Notes: generated by a model from the sequence alone, not told the origin. Positions 16,856 to 26,258 are shown, counted from the stretch's first letter. The stretch: DNA of 40,215 nucleotides from Planctomycetota bacterium (GCA_021781415.1 JAJXWW010000135.1:1-40215); one strand, 5' to 3'. Numbers and translations are program-made.

Positions 16856-17611
16856 ATGCGGAATCTGCTCGGAGTCTTGGGTGTCGTCGGTGTACTCGCA
16901 ATCCTCTTCCCCGCTCGTGCTGCCGAGGACGCCCCGGTTCACGACATCGTCTCGCGCGCCTTCAAGGCACACGGCGGCATCGACGCTTTGAAGAAACACC
17001 AAGGCAGCGTCGCCAAGTCGAAAGGCAAAATTTACCTCTTCGGCGATGGAGCCGATTTCAACGGCGAGACCTCGACCCAGCTACCCAACCGCCTTCGCAC
17101 GGCGCTGGAGCTTAAGGTCGCCGGTCAAGACATTTCCATCGTTCAAGTGTTCGCCAGCGACAAGGCGTGGATGAAAATCGCCGACAATACCCAAGAGTTG
17201 AAGGACGACACGCTCACCGAAGCAAAGGAGCAGCTGAACGCCGGAAACATCGCCCACTTGATTTGTCTGAAAGAAAAAGCCTACAAGTTGTCGACACTCG
17301 GCGAAGTGAAGGTCGGGGACCGGGCGGCTGTAGGCGTTCGCGTCGAACGCGAAGGCTATCGAGACGTGAATTTGTTCTTCGATAAGGAAAAGCATCTGTT
17401 GGTGAAAATGGAAACACGCGGCAAAAATCTGATGACTGGGGGCGAAGAGTTTACCGCCGTTACTCTGTACGAAGATTACAAGAAAGTAGACGGCATCATG
17501 GTGGCCCACAAAGTTACCATCAAACGCGACGATAAATTATTCGTGGAGGCAACAGTTACCGAGGTCAAATTGTCCGAGAAACTCGAAGATAACCTGTTCG
17601 AGAAGCCGTAG
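16856..17611 (+). CDS. Secreted protein of unknown function, possibly LolA/LolB-like fold
   Basis: A 251-residue protein with a signal peptide (MRNLLGVLGVVGVL..., cleavage expected near ARA-AED). The mature part opens with a helix containing HGGIDALKKH, followed by predicted beta-strands ending in VTEVKLSEKLEDNLFEKP. This layout recalls outer-membrane lipoprotein-sorting or DUF4292-like proteins, in which an 'A..HGG..al' helix precedes an open beta-barrel; the match is by impression only. A strong AGGAGATG site precedes the ATG. It may share the upstream transcript or have its own promoter; nothing clear is seen in the 84-base gap. Confidence 0.65.
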   Translation: MRNLLGVLGVVGVLAILFPARAAEDAPVHDIVSRAFKAHGGIDALKKHQGSVAKSKGKIYLFGDGADFNGETSTQLPNRLRTALELKVAGQDISIVQVFASDKAWMKIADNTQELKDDTLTEAKEQLNAGNIAHLICLKEKAYKLSTLGEVKVGDRAAVGVRVEREGYRDVNLFFDKEKHLLVKMETRGKNLMTGGEEFTAVTLYEDYKKVDGIMVAHKVTIKRDDKLFVEATVTEVKLSEKLEDNLFEKP

Positions 17612-17769
17612 ATCAAACCGAACGAGCCGCGTGCGAGTTCGACACCGAACCGCAAACGGCTCGTGTCCGTTTCCCCTCTCTCGTCCTATCCCTTCACCTA
17701 TCCCCGCGTACAACACGTTTGCAAGATCCGGTAGAATAGATGGAACGAGCGCGCATCGGAGCCAATGCC

Positions 17770-18183
17770 ATGAAAATAATCACGGGAACGATTCGCAACG
17801 GTCAAATCGTCGCCGACCAGCCCATCGACTGGCCGGAGGGATGCCAAGTGGTCATCCAACCGGCTAAACAAGAAGTCGTCTCGTCCGAAAACTCGCTTGA
17901 GGACCGCTTCCTTCGCCTGTCGGCCATTTGGCAACGGGACACGGCCTACTTATCTTCGATGACCGATGCGAGCAATCATCCGGCCTATCAAGAGATTATT
18001 GGCTTGGGGCCAGCGGTGATCCCTTTGCTGCTGCGCGATTTAGAGGCGCATCATACCCACTGGTTTGCAGCTCTCCGCGCGCTAACGAAAGCCGAACCGA
18101 TCTGCGCCAAGGACGCCGGCAACATTCCTAGAATGGTGGACACCTGGCTCGTCTGGGCGAAGGACCATGGTTACCGATGGTAA
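17770..18183 (+). CDS. Small protein: DUF104/AbrB-like head plus helical domain
   Basis: A 137-residue protein of unknown function. Residues 1-30 (MKIITGTIRNGQIVADQPID, then PEGCQVVIQP) resemble the short beta-rich DNA-binding heads of DUF104/AbrB-type antitoxins. The remainder is mostly helical, with GLGPAVIPLLLRDLE, HWFAALRALTKAEP and VDTWLVWAKDHGYRW. The start at 17770 is preferred over ATG 17740 because GGAG lies eight bases before it (17758-17761). It overlaps the next gene by seven bases, so the two are probably made together. A toxin-antitoxin or immunity pair is an inference, not shown. Confidence 0.6.
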   Translation: MKIITGTIRNGQIVADQPIDWPEGCQVVIQPAKQEVVSSENSLEDRFLRLSAIWQRDTAYLSSMTDASNHPAYQEIIGLGPAVIPLLLRDLEAHHTHWFAALRALTKAEPICAKDAGNIPRMVDTWLVWAKDHGYRW

Positions 18184-18623
18184 ATCCACTCGAAACGGCA
18201 TTCCCTGCCTTGGCCAAGGGCGGTTATCTCATCACGAGTCCCGTAAACTCGGATTATAATTGCATCGCTTGGGCCTTCGGTGACGCGAGCCGATGGTGGT
18301 GGCCCGGCCCCGATCTCGTACAAGAGTATTGGCCGCCCGATGCCCCTCGCGAGACCACTCTGACCGCCTTTCAAGCGGCGTTTGGTCTCCTTGGTTATGT
18401 TCCATGCGAGAAGGACGATTTAGAACCGAGTTTTGAGAAGATCGCCCTTTTCGCCGATGCCTCTGACGTTCCCAAACACGCTGCGCGGCAACTCATAACG
18501 GGCCGTTGGACCAGCAAACTCGGCCGTATGGAAGACATCGAGCATGACCTGCGCGACCTAGAGGGATCGGTTTATGGTAAAGTTGTCCTGATCTTGAAAC
18601 GAGCCGCGACCGCAAGCGCGTGA
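18177..18623 (+). CDS. Conserved-looking small protein with possible Cys/His catalytic pair
   Basis: A 148-residue protein of unknown function starting inside the end of the previous gene (ATG 18177, previous stop 18181-18183). Tryptophan-rich and strongly patterned: YNCIAWAFGDASRWWWPGP, then EYWPPDAP, a GYVPCEKDD segment, and KHAARQLITGRWTSKLG followed by DIEHDL. The early Cys in NCIAWA and the later His in KHAARQL are spaced as in small papain/NlpC-like hydrolases, a purely structural guess. Convergent with oleD, whose end lies 26 bases away. Confidence 0.6.
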   Translation: MVNPLETAFPALAKGGYLITSPVNSDYNCIAWAFGDASRWWWPGPDLVQEYWPPDAPRETTLTAFQAAFGLLGYVPCEKDDLEPSFEKIALFADASDVPKHAARQLITGRWTSKLGRMEDIEHDLRDLEGSVYGKVVLILKRAATASA

Positions 18624-18649
18624 ACGATTTCGTTCCACCACATAACGCA

Positions 18650-19639
18650 TCACCTACTCCTGAGCCAAATCGTCAACCGTTCTAATCCTTCTTCCAGCGA
18701 GATCTTCGGTTCATAGCCCAGGTCGCGCCGTGCGGCGGAGAGATCGAACCAGTGGGCCGTCGTCAATTCGCGGGCGACGAAGCGGGTGAGCGGGGGTTCC
18801 TCGCGCGGTTGAAAGATGGCGTAGATCAACTCGAAAATCCGACCCGCGGCGAACGCCAATCCCGCGGGGATGGAGCGCGTCACCGGATCGATTCCGGCGG
18901 CGAGCAAAATGCGGTTGATGAGATCCCACAGCGGAATCGGTTCGCCTTGAGAGATGAAGTACGCCTTGCCTGCGACCGGCGAGGTCGGCGCGAGGCGATC
19001 CGCCGCTTGAAGGTGGGCGTCGGCGGCGTTGTCAATGTAAACGCTGTCGATGAGCTTCGATTCCGTGCCGATACGTCGGAGCCGCCCGGCGCGGGCGCGA
19101 GCCAGGATGCGAGGTATCAAGTGGTTGTCACCCGGTCCCCAGATGAGATGCGGCCGCAGCGCGACCGTGGCCAGCGCCGCGCAGTTGGCACGTAGAACCA
19201 TGCGCTCGGCGACGGCCTTGGTTTGCGGATAGGCGGCTTCGTAGTGGGAGGGGTAGGGGACCGATTCGTCTACGCCGGCCATGTCGCGGCCATCGAAGAC
19301 CACGCTGGGCGAACTGGTGTAGACGAGCCGCGCGATGCCGTGATGGCGACAGGCCGACAGAACATTTTCGGTTCCGACCACGTTGGCTCGATGATAGTCG
19401 CGATAGCGTCCACCGACCCCGGCTTTGGCCGCGACATGAAAAACAATGTCGCAATCGACGGCAGCCCGCGCTACGGCAACGTCGTCGGCGATGTCGCCTC
19501 GATGCTGAACGACGCCGAGCGCGTCGAGTTCGGCATACCGGTTCCGCGCGAGGCTGGCGACGCGATCTCCTCGCGCGCGCAAACGGCGAACGATCGCCTT
19601 GCCGAGAAATCCGCCGCCGCCTGTTACCAGCGCGTTCAT
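18650..19639 (-). CDS. oleD: OleD, NAD(P)H-dependent 2-alkyl-3-ketoalkanoate reductase
   Basis: Short-chain dehydrogenase/epimerase-like enzyme reducing the 2-alkyl-3-ketoacid made by OleA to the beta-hydroxy acid. The 329-residue protein begins MNALVTGGGGFLG; the dinucleotide motif GGGGFLG is at 7-13 and the catalytic Tyr137/Lys141 (YPQTK) follow a TSS segment at 108-110. The start at 19639 is chosen because it overlaps the oleC stop as ATGA and places the Rossmann motif at the very N-terminus; the frame is open seven codons further upstream, inside oleC. It is last in the oleB-oleC-oleD operon. A sterol-dehydrogenase-like role for a generic member of this family is possible, but the context argues for OleD. 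Confidence 0.88.
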   Translation of the reverse strand: MNALVTGGGGFLGKAIVRRLRARGDRVASLARNRYAELDALGVVQHRGDIADDVAVARAAVDCDIVFHVAAKAGVGGRYRDYHRANVVGTENVLSACRHHGIARLVYTSSPSVVFDGRDMAGVDESVPYPSHYEAAYPQTKAVAERMVLRANCAALATVALRPHLIWGPGDNHLIPRILARARAGRLRRIGTESKLIDSVYIDNAADAHLQAADRLAPTSPVAGKAYFISQGEPIPLWDLINRILLAAGIDPVTRSIPAGLAFAAGRIFELIYAIFQPREEPPLTRFVARELTTAHWFDLSAARRDLGYEPKISLEEGLERLTIWLRSR

Positions 19640-21321
19640 GTCAAGCGCTCCGTCGCCCAAACGGCCAGCTTCTCACGGAAGATTTTGGCATTATGCCGTA
19701 TATCGACCGGAAAACTCGGATGATAGAGGATCGTCTTTATCTCGCGGGTATGCGGATGACGCGCTCCCAGCGCGAGCAACTCTTGGCGCAATTCTTCTTC
19801 GTTGGGCGAGGCGATCTCCTTTTCGCGCTCGACGCACAAAACCGGCTCGACGACACCGTTGCGCACGACGCCGACCAGCGCGGTGCGGTACACCGATGGA
19901 TGTGCGTTGAAGACCCCCTCACAGGGAATGGTGAAATGTGTGCCTTTGGGTGTGACCACCCGCTGCGACTTGCGACCGCAGAACCACAGACGGCCGGACG
20001 CATCCAGGTATCCAACATCACCCATGCGATGATAGAAACCCTCGTGGAGAGGATCGGCAATCTTGGCCAGCGCCGTCGATTCGGCCCGATGCCAATACGA
20101 AGCGGTGACGACCGGCCCGCGCACCGCGATCTCGCCGATTTCGCCGAGGGGCAGTTCGAGATCGTCGTGCCATACCGGTATCGGCTCATCGGTGATGCGG
20201 AGGATTTTGACCGTCATGCCTTCGACGGGACTTCCGACGCAGATGCCACGGCCTTCGGCAGTCTGTTTCCGAGTCTCGTTCAGAATCTCGTCGCTGCCGA
20301 TGGAACTTACGGGCAGCGATTCCGTCGCTCCATAGGGTGTGTGAAGCTCCACCCCTTCGGGCAGCAGCGCGGCGAAGCGTTGGATGGCCTGCCACGGCAC
20401 GGGCGCTCCGGCGGAGATGACGCGGCGAAGAGTAGGGAGCCGAATGCCCTGCGCCGCGGCATAACGACCGACGCGCTGGATGAGGGCCGGCGAGCCGAAC
20501 AGATTGGTCACGCCGAAGAAGCGAACGGCGTCGAGGATTTTGCGCGGATCGACGTGGGCCGGCCGCGTGGCGTCCATCTGCGGCACGATCGAGGTCATGC
20601 CGAGTGCGGGACCGAACAAGCCGAAAAGCGGAAACGTCGGCAGATCGATCTCGCCCGGTTCGATGCCGTAAATCTGCCGCAGGCTCTCGACCTGGGCGGC
20701 GAAAATGCCGTGCGTGTAGACGACCCCCTTGGCGACACCGGTGCTGCCGCTGGTGAAGAGAATCGCGGCCGTCTCATCGGTTTTCGTGTCGGCGAGAACG
20801 GAACGGTTTTCGTCGCCGCCGAGCCGGCGCACTTGCTCCAACGTCCATCCGCCCCAGCCCAGACGGCGACCGACGGTGACGCCGATGCGCACGCTGCCGC
20901 GTCCCCAACCGAATAGGAGACGTGCAAGCTGCGCTTTGGGAATGCCGATGAACGCCTCTGGCTCGGCCTCGGCCAGACAGACGCCGAGGTTTTTCGTCCC
21001 CATGCCGGGATCGATCAACACGATGACAGCGCCGACCTTGAAGAGCGCGAAGGTCAGTGCATAAAATTCCAGACTCGGCTTCACCATCAAGACGGTGCGC
21101 ATGCCGCGCGCAATGCCAATACGTTCCAACCCGCGCGCCAGGGCATCGCACTCTGCATCGAGTTCCCGATAGGTGTAATGGCGATAGGGGATGCGTCCGT
21201 CGCGCATACGGCCGAACGGTTGGACGATGGCCAACGTCTGCGGTTGCGATTCCGCCATCGTCGCCAACGCCGCGGCCACATTGACGATTTCCGTACCGCG
21301 CGGAAGGACGGCGTTCGTCAC
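19636..21321 (-). CDS. oleC: OleC, beta-lactone synthetase (AMP-dependent ligase family)
   Basis: Acyl-adenylate-forming fold that converts the beta-hydroxy acid from OleD to a beta-lactone using ATP. The 561-residue protein shows the phosphate-binding loop FTSGSTGVAKG (189-199), YGATES near residue 330, and a YHRMGDVGYLDASGRLWFCG hinge region. The start codon is GTG at 21319-21321, three bases after the oleB stop, with a GGGAGGG-like site inside the end of oleB. It overlaps oleD by four bases (ATGA). Tight spacing on both sides supports a single operon and a multi-enzyme OleBCD complex, as known for other bacteria. Confidence 0.9.
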   Translation of the reverse strand: MTNAVLPRGTEIVNVAAALATMAESQPQTLAIVQPFGRMRDGRIPYRHYTYRELDAECDALARGLERIGIARGMRTVLMVKPSLEFYALTFALFKVGAVIVLIDPGMGTKNLGVCLAEAEPEAFIGIPKAQLARLLFGWGRGSVRIGVTVGRRLGWGGWTLEQVRRLGGDENRSVLADTKTDETAAILFTSGSTGVAKGVVYTHGIFAAQVESLRQIYGIEPGEIDLPTFPLFGLFGPALGMTSIVPQMDATRPAHVDPRKILDAVRFFGVTNLFGSPALIQRVGRYAAAQGIRLPTLRRVISAGAPVPWQAIQRFAALLPEGVELHTPYGATESLPVSSIGSDEILNETRKQTAEGRGICVGSPVEGMTVKILRITDEPIPVWHDDLELPLGEIGEIAVRGPVVTASYWHRAESTALAKIADPLHEGFYHRMGDVGYLDASGRLWFCGRKSQRVVTPKGTHFTIPCEGVFNAHPSVYRTALVGVVRNGVVEPVLCVEREKEIASPNEEELRQELLALGARHPHTREIKTILYHPSFPVDIRHNAKIFREKLAVWATERLT

Positions 21322-21324
21322 GGT

Positions 21325-22266
21325 TTACCCTCCCGCCGCCAACGGATGACGCTGTAAAAACGCGCTAATCAGATCTAAAATGTCCGCACCCGCGTCTTCC
21401 AGAACATAATGCCCCGCCTCGGCGAAGCGATGAACCTCGGCAGCGGGAAAACGGCGGCACCATTCGTCGAGGAAATGGCCGTCGAAAACGAAATCGCGCT
21501 CCCCCCAGCAAATCAGCATCGGCAGCGCGGCGAAACGCGACAATCCCGCGGCGACTTCTTGGACCAGATCGTAGCCGCGATCTCCTCTCGAGAGAGGAAT
21601 ATCCTGGACGAAGCGCAGCACGGCGAGGCGATTGCGCCACGAATCGTAAGGCAAGAGATAACCCCGCCGCGCTTCCGGCGTCAACGGTTTGCAAGCACAA
21701 TAGCGCACCGCGCCCAGGCTGAAAGCGTTCAAGCCTCGCACCAGCAGCGGCCCGATCAACGGAGTGCGGCAGCACTTGAGAGAGAGCGGCAAGCGTTTAC
21801 TCGCCGGCAGCGGAAACGCCGCCGTGTTGAGGATCACCAAACGCTTGATCCGCTCCGGATGGCGATGCGCGAATGCCATGCCGATCATGCCGCCCCAATC
21901 GTGCAGAATCAGCGTGAGATTGTCGCGCAGTTCCAGGCGATCGAGCAGCGTTTCCAGATCGGCGACCCGCTGGCGCAGCGAATACTCGTACCGCGAATCA
22001 TCGGGCTTATCGGACAGGCCGCAGCCGATGTGATCGGGCACGATGGTACGATAGTTGTCGCGCAGACCGAGGACGAGATTTCGGAAGTAAAACGACCACG
22101 TCGGATTGCCGTGCAACATCACCAGGGGTTCGCCGCTTCCCTCGTCGAGATAGTGATAGCGCAAACCGTCGAGGTCGAGATAGTGGCCCACAAAGGGATA
22201 GAGCGGGATGGAGAATGGTCGCTCGGTAGGTTTCAGTTCGGTCGTCGCCGGCGGATTCACGTTCAT
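21325..22266 (-). CDS. oleB: OleB, beta-lactone decarboxylase (haloalkane-dehalogenase-like alpha/beta hydrolase)
   Basis: Removes CO2 from the OleC beta-lactone to give the cis-olefin. Numbering from the ATG at 22266 (313 residues), the oxyanion segment HGNPTWSF, nucleophile Asp123 in LHDWGG and His286 in AGHYVLEDAG are present, as in haloalkane dehalogenases and OleB. The start is uncertain: ATGs at 22278 and 22287 and a TTG at 22296 are in frame, and none has a clear ribosome site. First gene of the oleBCD operon; the 177 bases between it and the divergent gene at 22444 presumably carry its promoter, but no clear one was recognised. A dehalogenase is the alternative, made unlikely by the oleC and oleD neighbours. 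Confidence 0.87.
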   Translation of the reverse strand: MNVNPPATTELKPTERPFSIPLYPFVGHYLDLDGLRYHYLDEGSGEPLVMLHGNPTWSFYFRNLVLGLRDNYRTIVPDHIGCGLSDKPDDSRYEYSLRQRVADLETLLDRLELRDNLTLILHDWGGMIGMAFAHRHPERIKRLVILNTAAFPLPASKRLPLSLKCCRTPLIGPLLVRGLNAFSLGAVRYCACKPLTPEARRGYLLPYDSWRNRLAVLRFVQDIPLSRGDRGYDLVQEVAAGLSRFAALPMLICWGERDFVFDGHFLDEWCRRFPAAEVHRFAEAGHYVLEDAGADILDLISAFLQRHPLAAGG

Positions 22267-22443
22267 TCTCCAGCCCATCGCGTACATGAAAAGCAAGCCA
22301 TTCGCATCGACGTTTCTTCTTTTCTATTTCCCCATCCGCTCTTGGGAAGATAGATTGAGTACGGGGACTCGAGCAAGCACGACAACCCGTCGCCGAAACA
22401 ACGTCGAGTTAGCGACATCGAAAATGCCTTTTGGAGTTTGACC

Positions 22444-22848
22444 ATGCACTCGAATCGACTCATCGAACTGAAGCAAAAGCTACTGCACGACAAGGATCTT
22501 GCACCGATATGGTTATATTTCCTGGACAACTGCGCCGAGGATCAGACGTTCATCGAATTGGGAGATCGAACGGACCATCCCACGATCGAAGCGGTGATTC
22601 ACCAAGTTGGCAAGCAGCTCTTTTCTCGCAATGGCACAGTCTCCGGCTTGCTGTTGACGCGCATTGCCGAGGAGAAGTTCATTCACGGCGCTTTCTTCAT
22701 GGGGTTGCGCCCCGGCGGCCTCTTTTTCTACGAGGACATCAACATGGGCTTGCTCGTCGTTCCGGACCTTCCGCCGTCCAAGGAAGTGAAGTACGCGCGC
22801 TTTTCGGGACGGCCCCTGCCGAAACTCGGCGAACCGTCGAAGAATTGA
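22444..22848 (+). CDS. Hypothetical protein
   Basis: A 134-residue soluble protein not recognised. It opens with a helical stretch (NRLIELKQKLLHDKDLAPIW) and has a later beta-rich part with FIHGAFFMGLRPGGLFFYED and a proline-rich end. ATG 22444 is chosen because GGAG (22432-22435) is correctly spaced; a TTG two codons earlier is less likely. It has no signal peptide or membrane segment. It is divergent from oleB and lies 128 bases before the ATPase-SPFH fusion gene. Confidence 0.6.
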   Translation: MHSNRLIELKQKLLHDKDLAPIWLYFLDNCAEDQTFIELGDRTDHPTIEAVIHQVGKQLFSRNGTVSGLLLTRIAEEKFIHGAFFMGLRPGGLFFYEDINMGLLVVPDLPPSKEVKYARFSGRPLPKLGEPSKN

Positions 22849-22976
22849 GGATCGTCGCAAACGGGAAGCGAGGCATCTCGCGTCGAAAGAGCGGCGCTTG
22901 ACGGGGTTCTCGATTGAGCGTAGCCTGAACGCATCTGCTTGCCTCGCACCAACGTACCGCGTCTGGAGCCGCGCCG

Positions 22977-25900
22977 ATGCACCGTGAGATTTCCCACGCC
23001 GATCGCGCCTTCCAACAAGAAAGCCGGCTGGGATTGTACCTTCTGACCGGCTTGCTCGGACTGCTCCTCGTTGCCGATGTGTGGCCGCTCGTCGCCAACT
23101 GGATCGCCACTTGGGGGCCGTCGCTGCCGTCTTGGTCCAACAAACCTTACGGCTATCGCATCGCTCTGTTGACTGCCATTCTCGGTGGGGCGCGCACTCT
23201 CTACGGCGCGCTCAACTCGCTGTTTGAAGGACGCATCGGTGCCGACTTGGCGGTCGCGATCGCCTGTGTGGCGGCAATCCTCGTCGACGAACCGCTCGTC
23301 GCCGCCGAGATCGTCTTCATCGGCATGCTCGGCGAATGTTTGGAAAGCATCACCTTTGAACGCACCCAGCGCGCGCTCCGATCGCTCGTCGAGATTTTTC
23401 CGCGTCGCTGTTGGCGTCTGCGCGATGGCGTGGAGGAACGCGTTCTGGTCGGCGACTTGCGGGTGGGAGATCGGGTCGTCGTCAAGCCCGGCGGGCGCGT
23501 TCCTGCCGATGGCGTAGTCTTGGAAGGACGCTCCGCCGTCGATGTCAGCGCGCTGACGGGCGAGAGTTTGCCGGTGGACAAAACGCCCGGCGACGAGGTG
23601 TTGGCCGGTTCTCTCAATCAATTCGGCGCGTTGACCGTGGAGGCGCGCCGCGTGGCCGAACACACCGTTGCCGGGCGCGTCCTGGAAATGACTGCCCGCG
23701 CCCTTAAGGACAAAGCGCCCTTGGAGCGTACTGCCGACCGCTTGGCGCGCTATTTCTTGCCTGCGGTGTTGGCCGTCGCGGCGCTGACGTTCCTCGTCTG
23801 TTTCGTCGGCTACAACGCCGGCTGGCTGCGACCGCCGGAGACGAATCTGAGTTTCAAGCAATTGGTGACGCTACCGGCCTTGTCGGTGTTAGTCGTGGCC
23901 TGCCCCTGCGCGCTGATTCTGGCCACGCCGGCGGCCATCCTCGCGGCGCTCGGACGATTGGCGGGTACCGGCGTACTCATCAAGGGCGGCTCCGCACTCG
24001 AACGATTGGCCTCCGTCAACGCCTTCGCATTCGATAAGACGGGCACGCTCACCGAAGGACGCCTCGAACTGTCCGAGATCGTGCCGATGGAAAGCGCATC
24101 TCCGGAGGAAGTGCTGCGGGCGGCGGCCACGGCGGAGCAACACAGCGAGCATCCCCTGGCCCGTCTCATTCTGCAAGAGGCAGCGCGCCGCCAAATAGTC
24201 CTCGATCCAATTGCCGACTTTCAGAGCTATCCCGGCGTTGGTGTCGCCGCCGAGTCTGCCAGTTTAGGGACCGTTATTGTCGGCAATAGACGCTCGATGG
24301 AAGAGCGCGGGGTCTCCATTTCGGACGAGGCGCGAGCGGCGCTGGAACGTCTCGACGCCGCGGGCAGCACGGTTCTCTTCGTCGTTCAAAAAGGACGGAT
24401 TCTGGGCGCGCTGGGGGCGCGCGATCGGCTGCGCGACGAGGCAGCATCGGTTTTGACCGAGTTGCGCGCGTTGGGCATCGCCGACCTCGCCCTACTCACC
24501 GGCGACCGAGAAGCGGCGGCCCGCGGCGTGGCCGACGCGCTGCCCGTCACCGAAACGCGCGCCGAACTCCTGCCGACGCAGAAAGCCGACTACATCGCCG
24601 CCTGGCAGCAATCCGGCAAGCGCGTGGCCATGGTCGGCGACGGGATCAACGATGCGCCGGCTCTCGCTCGCGCCGATGTCGGGTTGGCCATTGGTGGCAC
24701 CGGAGCAGACCTCGCCGCCGAAGCTGGCGATGTGGTGTTCATGAGCGATCCCTTGCGTCATCTACCCTTGCTGCTGCGCCTCTCGCGCGAGACCGTTCGC
24801 ATTATCCAGCAAAACATCCTTATTTTCGCTTTCGGCGTCAATGTCGTCGGCATCGTCTTCACGGCTTGGCTGTGGCCGCTGTTTGCTCCGGCGAAATGGT
24901 ACGAACAAGGCCCCGTCGCCGCCGTCGTCTACCATCAACTCGGTTCCTTGGCCGTGCTGCTCAATGCCATGCGCCTCTTGTGGTTCGAACGCGCCGCCTC
25001 CACTCCTTTCCTGCGCCGTTCGACCGACCGCCTCCGCCGCGTCAACGATTGGCTCGAACACCGTCTCGATCTCGACGAGTCGTTCCATTGGATCGTCCAC
25101 CGATGGAAGCCCATCGTCGCCGTCCTCGCACTGTTCATCCTGGGCGGATGGGCGTTGAGCGGGTTGAACGCCATTGGTCCCGATGAAATCGGCGTGGTGC
25201 GTCGCTTCGGTCGTCCCATCAATCCGGATCTCGAACCGGGGCTGCGCTGGTGTTGGCCTTGGCCCATCGACAGGGTGACACGCGTGCAACCACACCGCGT
25301 TTACACGATCGAAATCGGCTTTCGCGGCTATGGCGGAGACAAGAGCGGCCCCAGCGCCGGTTCGTGGAGTAGTTCACACGCCAACGAAGGCGTTCGCCGA
25401 ATGCCGGAAGAATCGGTTATGATTACCGGCGACGGCAACCTCTTAGAGTTGCAAGGCACTCTGCGCTACACGCTCTCCGATCCGCAACGCTATCTCTTCG
25501 AGACGGTCGATCCCGAAACGATTCTGCGCGGCGCGGCCGAGTCGGTCTTGCGCGAGACGGTCGCCGGTCACACGTTCGCCGATCTCTTGACGGGGAAACG
25601 CGGACGCTTCCAAGAACGGGCACTCGAACGGCTGCGCCAGCGCTGCGACGCCTACGGCAGCAAGGGCATGGGGATTCGTCTGGAGGGGTTGGACTTGCAC
25701 GATTTGCATCCGCCCCAAGATGTCGTGGACGCCTATCACGATGTCACGCGCGCCATGGAGGAACGAGACAAGCTCATCAATCGCGGCCAGGAGAAGGTCT
25801 TGCGCGACAAACGACGACAGGAGGCCGAGGGGCTGAAACAAGAGCGCGAGGCCGAGGCCGAGGCACAGCGCAAAATTCTTTTCGCTCAAGCGAATCGGTC

Positions 25901-26258
25901 GGCGTTCGATGGGCGCTATCGACTGCGCAATCGCTTGGACTGGGCGGCGGAGTGGCGTTTGTTTCGCGCGGCCTGGGCTGAGATGGGTACCGGGCGCTCC
26001 GCTGCCGAGGTAGGTGAAGAATATCTACGCCGCCGGCACGATGCTTTGACACAACAACGGATGCTCATGGATTTCCGCATGTATTGGGAGACGCTTTCGA
26101 CTGCCTTAGCGGGACGGGACAAAATTATTATCGATGCCGACACAGTGCCGGGACGGCGCAACCTCTGGCTGATACCGTTCGCTCCGTTTACATTCCCCAT
26201 GCCCGGCATGACACCCGCCCCGCGCCCGCAGCCGCCCGACCCAAGGAGCGAATCGTAG
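22977..26258 (+). CDS. P1B-type metal ATPase fused to an HflK-like SPFH/band 7 domain
   Basis: A single uninterrupted 1093-residue frame. Residues about 1-670 are a heavy-metal P-type ATPase without the usual N-terminal metal-binding domain: actuator TGES (194-197), membrane metal site CPC (309-311), phosphorylated Asp353 in DKTGT, the P1B-specific His392-Pro393, TGD (508-510) and GDGIND (554-559). The last membrane helix reads HQLGSLAVLLNAMRLL, not the DxG of Zn/Cd pumps, so the ion is unclear. A charged linker (671-708) leads to another membrane helix (about 711-731). It then enters an HflK-like SPFH domain (GPDEIGVVRRFG, LEPGLRW, WPIDRVTRV) and a long charged coiled coil ending in a proline-rich tail. 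Separate HflC-like and HflK-like genes follow. An SPFH-scaffolded metal pump is the inference. Domain calls are firm; the substrate is not known. Confidence 0.88.
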   Translation: MHREISHADRAFQQESRLGLYLLTGLLGLLLVADVWPLVANWIATWGPSLPSWSNKPYGYRIALLTAILGGARTLYGALNSLFEGRIGADLAVAIACVAAILVDEPLVAAEIVFIGMLGECLESITFERTQRALRSLVEIFPRRCWRLRDGVEERVLVGDLRVGDRVVVKPGGRVPADGVVLEGRSAVDVSALTGESLPVDKTPGDEVLAGSLNQFGALTVEARRVAEHTVAGRVLEMTARALKDKAPLERTADRLARYFLPAVLAVAALTFLVCFVGYNAGWLRPPETNLSFKQLVTLPALSVLVVACPCALILATPAAILAALGRLAGTGVLIKGGSALERLASVNAFAFDKTGTLTEGRLELSEIVPMESASPEEVLRAAATAEQHSEHPLARLILQEAARRQIVLDPIADFQSYPGVGVAAESASLGTVIVGNRRSMEERGVSISDEARAALERLDAAGSTVLFVVQKGRILGALGARDRLRDEAASVLTELRALGIADLALLTGDREAAARGVADALPVTETRAELLPTQKADYIAAWQQSGKRVAMVGDGINDAPALARADVGLAIGGTGADLAAEAGDVVFMSDPLRHLPLLLRLSRETVRIIQQNILIFAFGVNVVGIVFTAWLWPLFAPAKWYEQGPVAAVVYHQLGSLAVLLNAMRLLWFERAASTPFLRRSTDRLRRVNDWLEHRLDLDESFHWIVHRWKPIVAVLALFILGGWALSGLNAIGPDEIGVVRRFGRPINPDLEPGLRWCWPWPIDRVTRVQPHRVYTIEIGFRGYGGDKSGPSAGSWSSSHANEGVRRMPEESVMITGDGNLLELQGTLRYTLSDPQRYLFETVDPETILRGAAESVLRETVAGHTFADLLTGKRGRFQERALERLRQRCDAYGSKGMGIRLEGLDLHDLHPPQDVVDAYHDVTRAMEERDKLINRGQEKVLRDKRRQEAEGLKQEREAEAEAQRKILFAQANRSAFDGRYRLRNRLDWAAEWRLFRAAWAEMGTGRSAAEVGEEYLRRRHDALTQQRMLMDFRMYWETLSTALAGRDKIIIDADTVPGRRNLWLIPFAPFTFPMPGMTPAPRPQPPDPRSES

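Noticed and set aside
19693..20916. Plus-strand 407-codon frame across oleC
   Set aside because: Shadow of oleC, which carries all adenylate-forming motifs on the minus strand.
21325..22266. Haloalkane dehalogenase
   Set aside because: The active-site motifs fit dehalogenases as well, but coupling to oleC and oleD makes OleB the better call.
22977..26258. Possible frameshift or assembly join making the ATPase-SPFH fusion
   Set aside because: The frame is continuous, the linker is sensible and composition is uniform across the junction, so a genuine fusion is preferred, though only comparison can settle it.
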